This document shows, piece by piece, positions 1 through 8,434 of a stretch of DNA of 64,000 nucleotides. The stretch is from positions 62,001 to 126,000 of the forward strand of contig JAOARQ010000046.1 of NCBI GenBank assembly GCA_025210455.1, written 5' to 3'. The notes under the pieces are model-generated. The model was not told the origin of the DNA. It searched no databases and worked only from the letters and a program-made list of their open reading frames with translations. Source of the stretch: Pelagimonas sp. Its GTDB lineage: Bacteria; Pseudomonadota; Alphaproteobacteria; Rhodobacterales; Rhodobacteraceae. Made by a program: the position numbers and the translations under genes. How positions within the stretch are numbered: the first letter of the stretch is position 1; each line of letters starts with the position of its first letter.

Positions 1-693
1 ATTCAGGAAGTCTATGGCATGCACAATTGGCCCGGTGTGCCAGTGGGCACTTTTGCCATCCGTTCCGGTCCGTTCTTTGCGGCGACAGATACCTTTGCCA
101 TCACCTTTGAAGGCAAGGGCGGTCATGCGGCGAAACCCAATGAAACCATCGACACCACGGTGATGTCGGCGCAGGCCGTGCTGGCGCTTCAGACCATTGC
201 ATCGCGCAATGCGGATCCTGTTGACCGGATCGTTGTGTCGGTGACCTCGTTTGAAACAGATAGCAAAGCCTTTAACGTTATCCCGCAAAGGGTTGAAATC
301 AAAGGCACAGTGCGCACCATGTCGAAAGAGATGCGCGCATTGGCTGAAAAGCGCATTCAGGAAATCTGCGACGGTGTAGCGGCAACATTTGGCGGCACGG
401 CGGATGTGAACTATATGCGCGGTTATCCAGTGATGGTGAACAGCGACGAACAGACAGAGTTCGCCGCCGAAGTGGCCACTGCGGTTTCTGGCAAATGTGA
501 CGAAGCCCCGCTGGTGATGGGCGGTGAAGATTTCGCTTTCATGGCGGAAGAGCGTCCGGGCGCCTATATTCTGGTGGGCAATGGCGAAACTGCCGCAGTG
601 CACCATCCCGAATATAACTTCAACGATGAAGCCATCCCTGCCGGCTGTTCATGGTGGGCTGAAATCATCGAGCGCCGGATGCCTGCGGCCTGA
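1..693 (+). CDS. M20 family amidohydrolase (hippurate hydrolase type), 5' end outside window
   Basis: This is the C-terminal part, open from base 1, of an M20D-type metal-dependent amidohydrolase. The family hydrolyses N-acyl amino acids such as hippurate in the cytoplasm. Visible signatures are GMHNWPG at the left edge, the lid-domain segment GKGGHAAKP, and the late metal-site segments MGGEDFAFM and VHHPEYNF. The N-terminal metal ligands lie upstream of the window, so total length (family about 385-390 residues) cannot be checked. The gene ends before a double hairpin and faces the acyltransferase gene. The substrate cannot be deduced. Confidence 0.88.
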   Translation: MQEVYGMHNWPGVPVGTFAIRSGPFFAATDTFAITFEGKGGHAAKPNETIDTTVMSAQAVLALQTIASRNADPVDRIVVSVTSFETDSKAFNVIPQRVEIKGTVRTMSKEMRALAEKRIQEICDGVAATFGGTADVNYMRGYPVMVNSDEQTEFAAEVATAVSGKCDEAPLVMGGEDFAFMAEERPGAYILVGNGETAAVHHPEYNFNDEAIPAGCSWWAEIIERRMPAA

Positions 694-706
694 TCTGCGT
701 AGCTAT

Positions 707-776
707 TGACCCCGGATTTATGCGGGGTCATGACCGCCGTTTGTTAAAACGCCGCCTGTTTTCAGCGCGGCGTTTT
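707..776. terminator. Double hairpin terminator between convergent genes
   Basis: Two consecutive inverted repeats are seen. Bases 707-714 pair with 723-730 (tgaccccg / cggggtca), and 746-755 pair with 767-776 (aaaacgccgc / gcggcgtttt). The second has A and T tracts on both sides and should work for both converging transcripts. Confidence 0.75.
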
Positions 777-779
777 ACT

Positions 780-1661
780 TTACCCTTTCCAGCGCCGATG
801 CACCCACATCCATTGGGTCGGATCCGCGATGATCCGTGCTTCCAGCCGCTGTGTTGCATCCTGCATCATGGTTAGCGGGTCGGAATGCGGGATTGGGTCT
901 TCAAAGACCGTATCGAACCCGTAGCGATCCGGGCGACGCACGCCAAAATAGGGCACCAGCAAAGCATTGGTACGCAGTGCAATTTCCGCTGCAGAAAGAA
1001 CCGTGCGCGCGGGTTGGCCAAGAAACGAAATCTCGGTGCCATTCCAGTCAAATACATCAAACAAAAGCACGGCCATGCCGCCTGATTTGAGGTATTTCAA
1101 CATGCCCATGGTGCCGCGCCGCCCCTGTTCAAAGATCGGCTCGCAGATGTCATGCATGTTCTTTTTGTAATGTTCGTTGAAATAGCTGTTCGACATGGGG
1201 CGATATAACCCGCCCACCTCATAGCCGCGGGCGATCAAAGCGGCGCGCCCGCTTTCCACCGATCCATAGTGTCCCGTGATGAACAATACCGGACGGCCTT
1301 CGGCGCGGGCCTGCGCGACGGCCTCAAGCCCGGGGCCGGTTGCGCCAAATTCAGCGCCACGTGCCAGAAGTTCGGGCACATCATAGTTTTCGATGAAAGC
1401 CCGGCTGAGATTATCAATCGCGCCCTCTGCAATTTCGCGTCGCCGTGCAGGCGATGTGTCTGGCCAGACATGGCTCAGGTTTTCATCGACCCGGGCATGC
1501 CAATGGGCGATGGGGGCGATGATACGCCGGGCGAACCAACTGACAAGACGCAGGCGCGCGCGAATGGGCAACCGGCGGGCGGCCCAGATCAGGGCACGAA
1601 TGGCCCGGTCAGACAGGCGATCCCATCTGTCGCTTTTGCTGTTGCTGCTCTCAGGTGTCAC
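780..1661 (-). CDS. LpxL/HtrB-family lysophospholipid acyltransferase
   Basis: A 293-residue member of the lipid A biosynthesis acyltransferase family, which moves an acyl chain from acyl-ACP to a lipid A precursor or related lipid at the inner face of the cytoplasmic membrane. The catalytic HX4E motif is visible as H131-YGSV-E136, followed by a GLYRPMSN-type segment usual for the family. The basic amphipathic N-terminus fits membrane association. Length is normal (about 290-310). It is convergent with the M20 gene; fliG lies upstream on the same strand across about 80 bp. Whether it is a true lauroyltransferase or acts on another lipid is not decided by sequence. Confidence 0.82.
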   Translation of the reverse strand: MTPESSNSKSDRWDRLSDRAIRALIWAARRLPIRARLRLVSWFARRIIAPIAHWHARVDENLSHVWPDTSPARRREIAEGAIDNLSRAFIENYDVPELLARGAEFGATGPGLEAVAQARAEGRPVLFITGHYGSVESGRAALIARGYEVGGLYRPMSNSYFNEHYKKNMHDICEPIFEQGRRGTMGMLKYLKSGGMAVLLFDVFDWNGTEISFLGQPARTVLSAAEIALRTNALLVPYFGVRRPDRYGFDTVFEDPIPHSDPLTMMQDATQRLEARIIADPTQWMWVHRRWKG

Positions 1662-1741
1662 AGGCTGTCCCCGGTTTCAGATCGCGCCCGTTTTAGGTTG
1701 CGGATTGATCCGGGGCAAGCGCTCAGCCGTGTGACATCGGG

Positions 1742-2803
1742 TTATTCATCGGCATCAGGGTCAAGAAGTTCGATTTCGCCCACGGTGACGAGATCGCGAA
1801 TGGCGGCAACAACGGCGCCCATGGCCTTTTCTCCAACCTTGGGTTTGACAACGCCTTTGGCATCCGCTTCTTCCTTGATGTTCTCTGCCATACGTTTTGA
1901 CATGTTGGACAGCAGGAAATCCGATGTGCGCTGCTCTTCTTCCGCTTCTGAGGCGGCGATGGCGGTGGCCAGCATATCCGGATCGACATCGCGCGTGATC
2001 TTTGGCACGTCGATGGCATTCAGGCGTTCCGGGATATTGGCATAGGTAAAGATCGACTTGCGCACCGCTTCGGCAAAGTCTTTGTCGTCTTCTTCCAGAT
2101 TGGTCAGCAGCTCTTCGCGCACGGCCGAGTTTGAATAATTCAGAATAGCCCCCAGACGGGCATCCGGCCCATCCTTGAAGGCCTTGGGGGGCACCGCATC
2201 AATCTGCGCCGCAAGGCTAAGACCAATCCGATCCACGGCATCCGGCGTCACGCCTGTTGTCATCGACACGGCATAGCTGATCCGGCGCGATTTATCGCCG
2301 GGCAGATTGGCCAGAACATTGGCGGCCTTGCCCACATCAATCTTGGACAGCATCACCGCTGCCACCTCGATGCTTTCGCTGAGCACCAGCTCTTCGATGT
2401 ATTTTTCATCCAGCGCATTGATCCGCTTCCAGGGATCACCAGTCTGGCGCACCCCCGCCTCTTTGCGCAGGCGCGCGGCGGTGCGGTCGCTGATTTTCCC
2501 TTCCAGCGCAGAAAGCGCCCCCGCCATATCGCCCGGAAAGGACAGGCCCACAGCCTCCAGCTCATCGGCGAATTCCTGAATCACCGTGTTCAGGGTTTCG
2601 CGATCCACATAGCGCATATTGCCCATCAGCAAGGTCAGTTCTGCCTGATGATCTTCCGGCAGTGCATCCAGCGGCACATCTGACTCTTCGTTCAGCAGGA
2701 ATTGCACGATGATGGCTGCCTTGGCCTTACGCGACAGGCCTGCGGGCCCGGTCAGGGCTGGGGTGGTCAGGGCAGGGCCGGGAAGGGCAAGCATATTTGA
2801 CAT
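1742..2803 (-). CDS. fliG: Flagellar motor switch protein FliG
   Basis: FliG forms the C-ring face that meets the stator and couples MotA to rotor rotation. The product (353 residues from the preferred start) has the N-terminal FliF-binding region, the middle armadillo-like region with repeats resembling VAAVMLSKIDVGKAANVLANLP, and an acidic C-terminus. An in-frame GTG at 2824 would add seven residues. The ATG at 2803 is preferred because GGAG stands 8 nt before it, whereas the GTG has no such site. No other flagellar gene is within 60 kb, so this gene is separated from the main flagellar cluster. The C-terminal torque-helix region is divergent, as is common in alphaproteobacteria. Confidence 0.82.
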   Translation of the reverse strand: MSNMLALPGPALTTPALTGPAGLSRKAKAAIIVQFLLNEESDVPLDALPEDHQAELTLLMGNMRYVDRETLNTVIQEFADELEAVGLSFPGDMAGALSALEGKISDRTAARLRKEAGVRQTGDPWKRINALDEKYIEELVLSESIEVAAVMLSKIDVGKAANVLANLPGDKSRRISYAVSMTTGVTPDAVDRIGLSLAAQIDAVPPKAFKDGPDARLGAILNYSNSAVREELLTNLEEDDKDFAEAVRKSIFTYANIPERLNAIDVPKITRDVDPDMLATAIAASEAEEEQRTSDFLLSNMSKRMAENIKEEADAKGVVKPKVGEKAMGAVVAAIRDLVTVGEIELLDPDADE

Positions 2804-2941
2804 GGTGCGGGCTCCGAAATTCACTGCACCAAGAGGTAGAGGTTGAAAGTTTCTGTGGCGTTAAGCTTAACCGAAGAAAACCGGAATGCGCTGTGCGTTT
2901 TCCGATTTTCTAACGGATTTCTTTACCCTGATCCCAATACG

Positions 2942-3631
2942 CTAGAACAGGCTCAGGATCTCTTGCAGAGGTTTTTTATACTTGGCCACCTTGGGCACAG
3001 TGGCATTCTGCGCGGGATGACCCACAGCGATGATCATCAACGGCTTTTCCGATTCGGGGCGTCCCAGCAACCCATTGAGAAAGCGCATCGGATTGGGGGT
3101 ATGGGTCAGCGTGACCAGCCCGGCACTGTGCAGCGCGGTTAACAGCAGACCACAGGCAATCCCCGTGCTTTCCGGTACATAGTAGTTCTTGTAGCGTGTG
3201 CCATCTTCGAACAGCCCATAGCGTTGGGCAAAGACCACGATCAGCCAGGGCGCGATTTCAAGATGGGGTTTGTCAGGGCCGGTTCCGATGGGCTCAAGCG
3301 CCTTGATCCATTCATCGGACGCCCCACCATCATAAAACCGCTGCTCTTCTTCTTCGGCGGCGGCACGGATTTGCGCTTTCATCGCAGGGTTTTGGATCGC
3401 AACAAAATGCCAGGGCTGGTGGTTGGCCCCCGATGGGGCGGTGCCTGCGGCGCGGATGCAGTCTTCGATCACCTCTTTGGGCACGGGGCGATCCGAATAG
3501 TCGCGCACGGTGTGGCGGGTTTTGACGGCATCATAAAAGGCGCGGGCGGCAAGAATCATGTCCTGATCCTCCATCTCCGCGCGGTCGGGCAGGGGAATGG
3601 CTTCGTAGCTCAGGTTGTCTTTGGAAAACAT
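2942..3631 (-). CDS. Iodotyrosine deiodinase-like nitroreductase-fold flavoprotein
   Basis: A 229-residue FMN-dependent nitroreductase-superfamily protein. Beyond the fold it resembles iodotyrosine deiodinase (IYD): GTAPSGANHQPWHFVA matches the FMN phosphate region, and the C-terminal AGLVTLTHTP...LLGRP...ATVP block is shared with vertebrate IYD. In an ungapped hand alignment with human IYD (from memory), the lid residues that grip the amino-acid zwitterion (human E157, Y161, K182) fall on E96, Y100 and K121 here. IYD reductively removes iodide or bromide from halotyrosines. This activity is an inference; other nitroreductases use different lids. Divergent from ccmA. Confidence 0.78.
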   Translation of the reverse strand: MFSKDNLSYEAIPLPDRAEMEDQDMILAARAFYDAVKTRHTVRDYSDRPVPKEVIEDCIRAAGTAPSGANHQPWHFVAIQNPAMKAQIRAAAEEEEQRFYDGGASDEWIKALEPIGTGPDKPHLEIAPWLIVVFAQRYGLFEDGTRYKNYYVPESTGIACGLLLTALHSAGLVTLTHTPNPMRFLNGLLGRPESEKPLMIIAVGHPAQNATVPKVAKYKKPLQEILSLF

Positions 3632-3732
3632 GGGGGCTCCGGTTGTGTTTGCGGCAGGATAGGGCTGCGCCCAAAAGGGGCAAGGGCGATTTGCCGCTTT
3701 TGCGCAGGCGGGCCATGGGGTAAGCCGGTCCT

Positions 3733-4347
3733 ATGGATTTGACCGTTGAAAATCTGAGCGTTGCCCGTGGCGGCATCGCCGTGCTTGAGGGGCTGAATTT
3801 CGCGCTCTCTCCCGGGCGGGCTTTGGTGCTGCGCGGGCCCAATGGGTCGGGCAAGACGACATTGCTGCGCACGGTGGCCGGGTTGCAGCCCCCGATGGAG
3901 GGGGTGATTTCCGGCGCGGGCGAAAGGATCGCCTATGCCGCCCATTCCGACGGGCTGAAGGCCACCTTGACTGTGACGGAAAACCTGAGGTTCTGGGCGC
4001 AGGTCTTTGGCGCCAGCGATATCGCCCCGGCGTTGCAGGCCTTTGATCTGAAATCGCTCGAAGATCGCGCAGCAGGATCGCTGTCTGCGGGGCAAAAGCG
4101 CCGTCTTGGGCTGGCGCGATTGATGGTGACAAACCGCCCGGTCTGGGTTCTGGATGAACCAACGGTTTCACTGGATGCGGCTTCGGTTGCGCTGTTTGCG
4201 GATGCTGTTCGCGGGCATCTGGCGCAGGGGGGATCGGCGCTGATGGCCACCCATATTGATCTGGGCCTGTCTGAGGCAGATGTGTTTGATGTGACCCCTC
4301 ACAAAGCCAAGCCTCGTGTCGCCCTGTCTGATGAGGCTTTCTTGTGA
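3733..4347 (+). CDS. ccmA: Haem exporter ATP-binding protein CcmA
   Basis: ATPase of the CcmABCD complex of system I cytochrome c maturation, which releases holo-CcmE on the periplasmic side. The 204-residue product has Walker A GPNGSGKT (35-42), ABC signature LSAGQ (117-121) and Walker B VWVLDEP (137-143), at normal length. Its end overlaps the ccmB start by 4 bp (ATGA-type overlap at 4344-4347), so the two are translationally coupled. Order ccmA-ccmB-ccmC-ccmD-ccmG is standard; ccmE, ccmF and ccmH are not in the window. Confidence 0.93.
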   Translation: MDLTVENLSVARGGIAVLEGLNFALSPGRALVLRGPNGSGKTTLLRTVAGLQPPMEGVISGAGERIAYAAHSDGLKATLTVTENLRFWAQVFGASDIAPALQAFDLKSLEDRAAGSLSAGQKRRLGLARLMVTNRPVWVLDEPTVSLDAASVALFADAVRGHLAQGGSALMATHIDLGLSEADVFDVTPHKAKPRVALSDEAFL

Positions 4348-5000
4348 TTGCGTTGCTCACCCGTGATTTACGCTTGGCCATGCGCGCAGGCGGAGGATTT
4401 GGCCTTGGGCTGGCGTTCTTTTTGATCGTGACGGTGCTTGTGCCCTTTGGGGTTGGCCCGCAGACCGATCTTCTGGCGCGCATCGCCCCGGGCATTTTGT
4501 GGATTGGCGCACTGCTGGCCTGTCTTTTGTCGCTGGACCGCATCTTTGCGCTGGATTGGGAAGATGGATCGCTGGATCTGCTGGCCACGGCCCCGCTGCC
4601 GATGGAGGGCATCGTCAGTGTCAAAGCGCTGGCCCATTGGATCACCACCGGTTTGCCGTTGGTGCTGGCGGCCCCCGCTTTGGGCGTGTTCCTGTCGCTG
4701 CCTGCCGAGGGCTTTCTATGGGTGACGATATCGCTGATGCTGGGCACACCGGCGCTGTCGGTGATCGGCACATTTGGCGCGGCGCTGACGGTTGGGCTGA
4801 AGCGCGGCGGGCTGCTGATGTCGCTGTTGGTGCTGCCGCTTTACGTGCCAACGCTGATCTTCGGCGCCGAAGTGGCGCGCCGTGGCACCGAAGGACTGGC
4901 GGTGGAAACGCCGCTGCTGATGCTGGCCGGGATCAGCCTGGGGGTGATCGCGCTCTTGCCTTTTGCAAGCGCGGCGGTGTTGAAAATCAATCTTCGGTGA
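4344..5000 (+). CDS. ccmB: Haem exporter membrane protein CcmB
   Basis: Inner-membrane subunit of the CcmABCD ABC-type complex. The product (218 residues) is very hydrophobic with about six membrane segments and a family-typical N-terminus starting with a short cytoplasmic helix ([15 protein letters not shown]). The start overlaps the ccmA end. A 94-bp gap follows before ccmC, holding a small hairpin (CCCCA/TGGGG, 5020-5034); such a gap inside this operon is wider than usual and could let ccmC have its own promoter. Confidence 0.92.
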   Translation: MIALLTRDLRLAMRAGGGFGLGLAFFLIVTVLVPFGVGPQTDLLARIAPGILWIGALLACLLSLDRIFALDWEDGSLDLLATAPLPMEGIVSVKALAHWITTGLPLVLAAPALGVFLSLPAEGFLWVTISLMLGTPALSVIGTFGAALTVGLKRGGLLMSLLVLPLYVPTLIFGAEVARRGTEGLAVETPLLMLAGISLGVIALLPFASAAVLKINLR

Positions 5001-5094
5001 TCTGAGCTATGTCATGTTGCCCCATTCTCTGGGGAATTATTGCGCTTACCTTAGATATGCGGTGTAACAACCGACAAGTAGAATTAGGATAGCC

Positions 5095-5844
5095 ATGTCG
5101 ATCTGGGAATACGCCAATCCGGTCAAGTTTATTCGGACTGCAGATAAGCTGCTGCCCTGGCTCAGTGCGGGGGCGGTGATCTGTCTGACAGTGGGGCTTG
5201 TCTGGGGTTTTTTCTTTACGCCGGATGATTATCGTCAGGGCTCGACGGTCAAGATCATCTATCTGCATGTGCCTGCGGCGATGATGGCAATCAATGCCTG
5301 GGTGATGATGCTGATTGCGTCGTTGATCTGGATTGTGCGGCGACACCACGTGTCGGCGCTGGCGGCACGGGCGGCGGCTCCCATCGGCATCACCATGACC
5401 GTGATCGGTCTGGCCACAGGCGCCATCTGGGGCCAGCCCATGTGGGGCACCTATTGGGCCTGGGATCCGCGGCTGACCGCCTTTTTAATCCTGTTTCTGT
5501 TTTATCTGGGCTATATCGCCCTGTGGGAAGCCATCGAAGACGACGATACCGCCGCAGATCTGACGGCAATCCTATGTCTGGTCGGATCGGTCTTTGCGGT
5601 GCTCAGTCGCTATGCGGTGTATTTCTGGAATCAGGGTCTGCATCAGGGGCAATCTGTGCTGCGCGCCGAAGCGGTGCTGGGTACGGACACAGCTGAAAAA
5701 GTGTCGAACGTCTATTTTTATCCGATGCTGGTCTCGGCCATTGGCTTTGTTTTGCTGTTTATCGCGCTTGTCTTCCTGCGCACACAGACGGAAATCCGCG
5801 CCCGCCGCACAAGGGCGCTTTTGGCACGGGAGCGCGCGCAATGA
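5095..5844 (+). CDS. ccmC: Haem lyase/haem-handling protein CcmC
   Basis: CcmC binds haem and attaches it to CcmE in cytochrome c maturation. The 249-residue product has six membrane segments and the tryptophan-rich WWD-type loop seen as WGTYWAWDPRLT near residue 120, the haem-binding signature of the CcmC/CcmF/CcsA family. Periplasmic histidines flank this loop (for example in IYLHVPAAMMA). Its last codons overlap the ccmD start (ATGA, 5841-5844). Confidence 0.94.
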   Translation: MSIWEYANPVKFIRTADKLLPWLSAGAVICLTVGLVWGFFFTPDDYRQGSTVKIIYLHVPAAMMAINAWVMMLIASLIWIVRRHHVSALAARAAAPIGITMTVIGLATGAIWGQPMWGTYWAWDPRLTAFLILFLFYLGYIALWEAIEDDDTAADLTAILCLVGSVFAVLSRYAVYFWNQGLHQGQSVLRAEAVLGTDTAEKVSNVYFYPMLVSAIGFVLLFIALVFLRTQTEIRARRTRALLARERAQ

Positions 5845-5999
5845 TCCCTGATCTTGGCAAATATGCAAATGCGGTGCTCAGTTCCTATGCGGTGTCGCTG
5901 GGGCTGATCATTGCGCTGGTGGTGGTGTCTTTCATCCGCGCCCGCAAAGTGCGCGCGGAACTGGAAAAAGTCGAAGCACGGGTGAAACGCAATGGCTAA
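5841..5999 (+). CDS. ccmD: Haem exporter small subunit CcmD
   Basis: A 52-residue protein with one membrane helix (about residues 15-32, LSSYAVSLGLIIALVVVSF) followed by a charged, arginine/lysine-rich tail, as expected of CcmD, which is needed for release of holo-CcmE from CcmAB. It starts inside the ccmC stop (ATGA) and its end overlaps the ccmG start by 8 bp, so it is translationally coupled on both sides. Sequence similarity in CcmD is weak; the call rests on position, size and topology. Confidence 0.88.
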   Translation: MIPDLGKYANAVLSSYAVSLGLIIALVVVSFIRARKVRAELEKVEARVKRNG

Positions 6000-6531
6000 A
6001 GTCTCGCCTCTTGTGATCCTGCCGCCTGTGATCTTTGCGGCCTTTGGGGCCATGGCCTATTTCGGGCTGGGGCGCGAGGGTGTGAACGATCTGCCCTCCA
6101 CCTTTGTAGGTCAACCAGCCCCCAGCGTCACGGATGCGGCCCTGCCGGGCTATCCGGCGGTGACACGCGATATGCTGGAAAGCGGGGAGGTGACGCTGGT
6201 CAATTTCTGGGCTAGCTGGTGCCCGCCGTGCCGCGCTGAACATCCCAAGCTGATGGAAATGCAGGCTGATGGGCTGAAGATCGTTTCTGTGAATTTCAAG
6301 GACAAGGCGGATCAGGCGATTTCCTATCTGAAAGATGAAGGCAATCCCTTTATCGCTGTGGCCTTCGATCCGGCTGGCCGCACGGCAATCGAATGGGGTG
6401 TGACTGGCCCGCCAGAAACCTTTATTCTGGATGAACAGGGCAAGGTGCTGTTCCGCTTTGCTGGCCCTTTGATCGGTGCCGACTATGAACACCGTTTCCT
6501 GCCCGCGCTGAACGCCGCGCTGGGCAAATAG
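5992..6531 (+). CDS. ccmG: Thiol:disulfide interchange protein CcmG/DsbE
   Basis: Membrane-anchored periplasmic thioredoxin that keeps apocytochrome c or CcmH cysteines reduced. Residues 5-25 form the membrane anchor. The active site is WCPPC (C77, C80) in a thioredoxin fold, followed by an EHPKLMEMQ helix typical of the family, with the cis-proline region TGPPETFI. Length 179 is normal. Overlaps ccmD by 8 bp and is the last gene of the ccm operon here. Confidence 0.93.
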   Translation: MAKVSPLVILPPVIFAAFGAMAYFGLGREGVNDLPSTFVGQPAPSVTDAALPGYPAVTRDMLESGEVTLVNFWASWCPPCRAEHPKLMEMQADGLKIVSVNFKDKADQAISYLKDEGNPFIAVAFDPAGRTAIEWGVTGPPETFILDEQGKVLFRFAGPLIGADYEHRFLPALNAALGK

Positions 6532-6532
6532 A

Positions 6533-6667
6533 TCACAAGTCGCAGGCTTCGACGGCTTTATTGCTGGCGCAGGTAGCAGAGGGTTCATCCGCGCCGGCAA
6601 AGGCTGCGCCAAACACAGCCAAAAGGGCCAGTGCACCGGTTTGAATCAATGTAATACGTTTCATCAT
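6533..6667 (-). CDS. Short exported peptide of unknown function (44 residues)
   Basis: A small reading frame starting with two Met codons (6667 or 6664); GAGG lies 3 or 6 nt before them. It encodes a clear Sec signal peptide (KR, then a hydrophobic core TGALALLAVFGAAFAGA) and a mature part of only about 18 residues with two cysteines (C33, C42). It is convergent with ccmG, ending 1 bp after it. I do not recognise the family. Good initiation signals and a full signal peptide support a real gene; function unknown. Confidence 0.55.
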   Translation of the reverse strand: MMKRITLIQTGALALLAVFGAAFAGADEPSATCASNKAVEACDL

Positions 6668-7023
6668 CAGCCTCACAACTCTGCCACTTTCGGGCGCTTG
6701 GACAACAGGTAGGTCCGTGAAGAGAAGATTAAAGAGGCGCAGTTTCCGAGCCAGTCTTTGATCCGCGCAATTCACGCTAAAACCAGCGAATTCGCGCCGA
6801 ACGCCCATAAAACAAGCCGAAAACAGCAGATTGGGGGCGTGTTGGGAATGCCGTGGCAATTCTTGTTAACTTGTGTGGGTCCCAAAGAACCCGCTGATCG
6901 CGGATGTTTGGGCGACTCGCCAATTTGATTTAAACTGTAGTCACCAGATCCTCGCAAATCAGTGATTGGCATGTTGGGTCTGGGTCCCGTAAAAAGGCTC
7001 GGGTAATTTCGGAGTGACACATC
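6668..7023. other. 356-bp intergenic region without a gene
   Basis: This stretch separates the short exported peptide (minus) from the DUF1223 gene (plus), so it must hold two divergent promoters. No convincing coding frame was found. A perfect 10-bp palindrome GCGAATTCGC sits at 6786-6795. I see no riboswitch or tRNA. Confidence 0.5.
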
Positions 7024-7725
7024 ATGCGTAAGCTCATCCTTTGGACAGCCGCGTTTTGCACAAGTCTGGTCGTTGCGGCATCAGCCGAACAGGCCCGTGC
7101 GCCTGTGGTGGTAGAGCTCTTTACCTCGCAGGGGTGTTCTTCCTGTCCACCAGCGGATGAGCTGCTGGCGCAGATGGCGCACCGCGATGATATTATTCCG
7201 CTGTCGCTGCATGTGGACTATTGGGATTATCTTGGTTGGAAAGATCCTTTTGCCCAGCCCAAATTCACCCTGCGCCAAAAGGCCTATGCCCGCTCGGGGG
7301 GCTGGCGTCGCATTTATACACCGCAGATGGTGATCAACGGGGCTGCGGCTGTTGTGGGCTCTAAGCCGATGGATGTCGTGGATGCGATCCGCGCACAGGA
7401 AGATAAACCCAACCCGGTCACTGTTGATCTGAACCGTCAGGGGAACACCTTGTTGATTTCTGCCAAAGCGCGGCAGAACGTTGGACAAAGCGAGATCTAT
7501 GTCATTCGCTATGAGCCAAGCCAGGTGACCAAAGTGCGTGCCGGCGAAAATGCGGGCCGCAATCTAACCTATACAAATGTGGTCAGCAGCTGGGAACGCG
7601 CTGCGCGCTGGAATGGGCGTTCCGGGTTTCAGGCCAGGGTGAAAGTCAGCGGAGATGATCCCATCGTGGTTCTGGTGCAGCAGCCCAAACAAGGCCGCAT
7701 CCTGGGGGCGGCGCGTCTGCGCTGA
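7024..7725 (+). CDS. DUF1223 family exported thioredoxin-like protein
   Basis: A 233-residue protein with a signal peptide (about residues 1-22) and a DUF1223 domain. It shows the N-terminal motif VVELFTSQGCSSCPPAD with a CxxC pair (C38, C41), the LSLHVDYWDYLGWKDP segment and the TPQMVING strand, all characteristic of the family. DUF1223 has a thioredoxin-like fold and no settled function; the CxxC suggests a periplasmic redox role, which fits its location beside ccmG but is not proven. A perfect terminator follows. Confidence 0.85.
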   Translation: MRKLILWTAAFCTSLVVAASAEQARAPVVVELFTSQGCSSCPPADELLAQMAHRDDIIPLSLHVDYWDYLGWKDPFAQPKFTLRQKAYARSGGWRRIYTPQMVINGAAAVVGSKPMDVVDAIRAQEDKPNPVTVDLNRQGNTLLISAKARQNVGQSEIYVIRYEPSQVTKVRAGENAGRNLTYTNVVSSWERAARWNGRSGFQARVKVSGDDPIVVLVQQPKQGRILGAARLR

Positions 7726-7751
7726 GCCTGTTCAACCGGGGGCTAAACCAG

Positions 7752-7777
7752 AAAAGGCGCCGTAAAGGGCGCCTTTT
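7752..7777. terminator. Bidirectional rho-independent terminator
   Basis: Perfect 10-bp stem: 7752-7761 (aaaaggcgcc) pairs with 7768-7777 (ggcgcctttt), with a 6-nt loop and further T residues. It lies between the convergent DUF1223 and GST genes. Confidence 0.85.
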
Positions 7778-7784
7778 GTTTGGA

Positions 7785-8432
7785 TTACTCTGCATCCGGT
7801 TGATTTGGCGGGGCCGCGTTTGAGAAGGCCTCGATACTTTCCAGATGCGTGGCAATGCGGGCAATCGTAGGCCAGGTTTCCAACGTGATACCGAATCTTT
7901 TGTTGTTCCAGACCTGCGCATAAAGACAGATATCCGCCATGGTCGGGCTGTCGCCATAGCAGCACAGACCGGTTTCCGAAGAGGTGCTTAGGGTGACTTC
8001 CAGCGCATCAAAGGTTTCCCGCACCCATTTTGTGAACCAGGCTTTCTGGCCATCCGCATCCGCCCCGAATTCTTTGGTGAGGTGCTGAAGCACCCGCAGA
8101 TTGTTCAGCGGATGCACTTCGCAGGCGATCATATATGACAGCGCCCGCACCTGCGCCCGCCCCAAAGCATCAGCGGGCAGCAAGGCCGGAGTTGGATAGG
8201 TCTCTTCCAGCCATTCGATGATCGCCAGAGACTGGGGCAGCATTTCCCCGCCATCTAGTTCCAGAACTGGGACAAGACCGGCGGGGTTCTTGGCCAGAAA
8301 CTCTGGGGTTTTATGGGCGGCCTCTTTGAGAGGATAGGCCAGATAATCATATTCCAACCCTTTGAGGTTCAGGGCGACGCGCAACCGGGTCGAGGTCGAA
8401 GACCGGAAATAATTATGCAGCTTCAAGGTCAT
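7785..8432 (-). CDS. Zeta-class glutathione S-transferase (maleylacetoacetate/maleylpyruvate isomerase)
   Basis: A 215-residue zeta-class GST that isomerises a maleyl double bond to fumaryl using glutathione. The N-terminal SSTSTRLRVALNLKG (11-25) corresponds to the SSCSWRVR-type active-site motif of the class, followed by NPAGLVPVLELDGG and the SLAIIEWLEE glutathione-binding segment. The next gene upstream, 2 bp away on the same strand, encodes the FAH-family hydrolase that would act on its product. This pair occurs in both the tyrosine (homogentisate) and gentisate pathways; with no dioxygenase here the exact substrate is open. Confidence 0.85.
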   Translation of the reverse strand: MTLKLHNYFRSSTSTRLRVALNLKGLEYDYLAYPLKEAAHKTPEFLAKNPAGLVPVLELDGGEMLPQSLAIIEWLEETYPTPALLPADALGRAQVRALSYMIACEVHPLNNLRVLQHLTKEFGADADGQKAWFTKWVRETFDALEVTLSTSSETGLCCYGDSPTMADICLYAQVWNNKRFGITLETWPTIARIATHLESIEAFSNAAPPNQPDAE

Positions 8433-8434
8433 GG

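Noticed and set aside
3731-4771. Long open frame on the minus strand across ccmA/ccmB
   Set aside because: Fully overlaps well-supported ccmA and ccmB; composition is that of an antisense shadow in GC-rich DNA.
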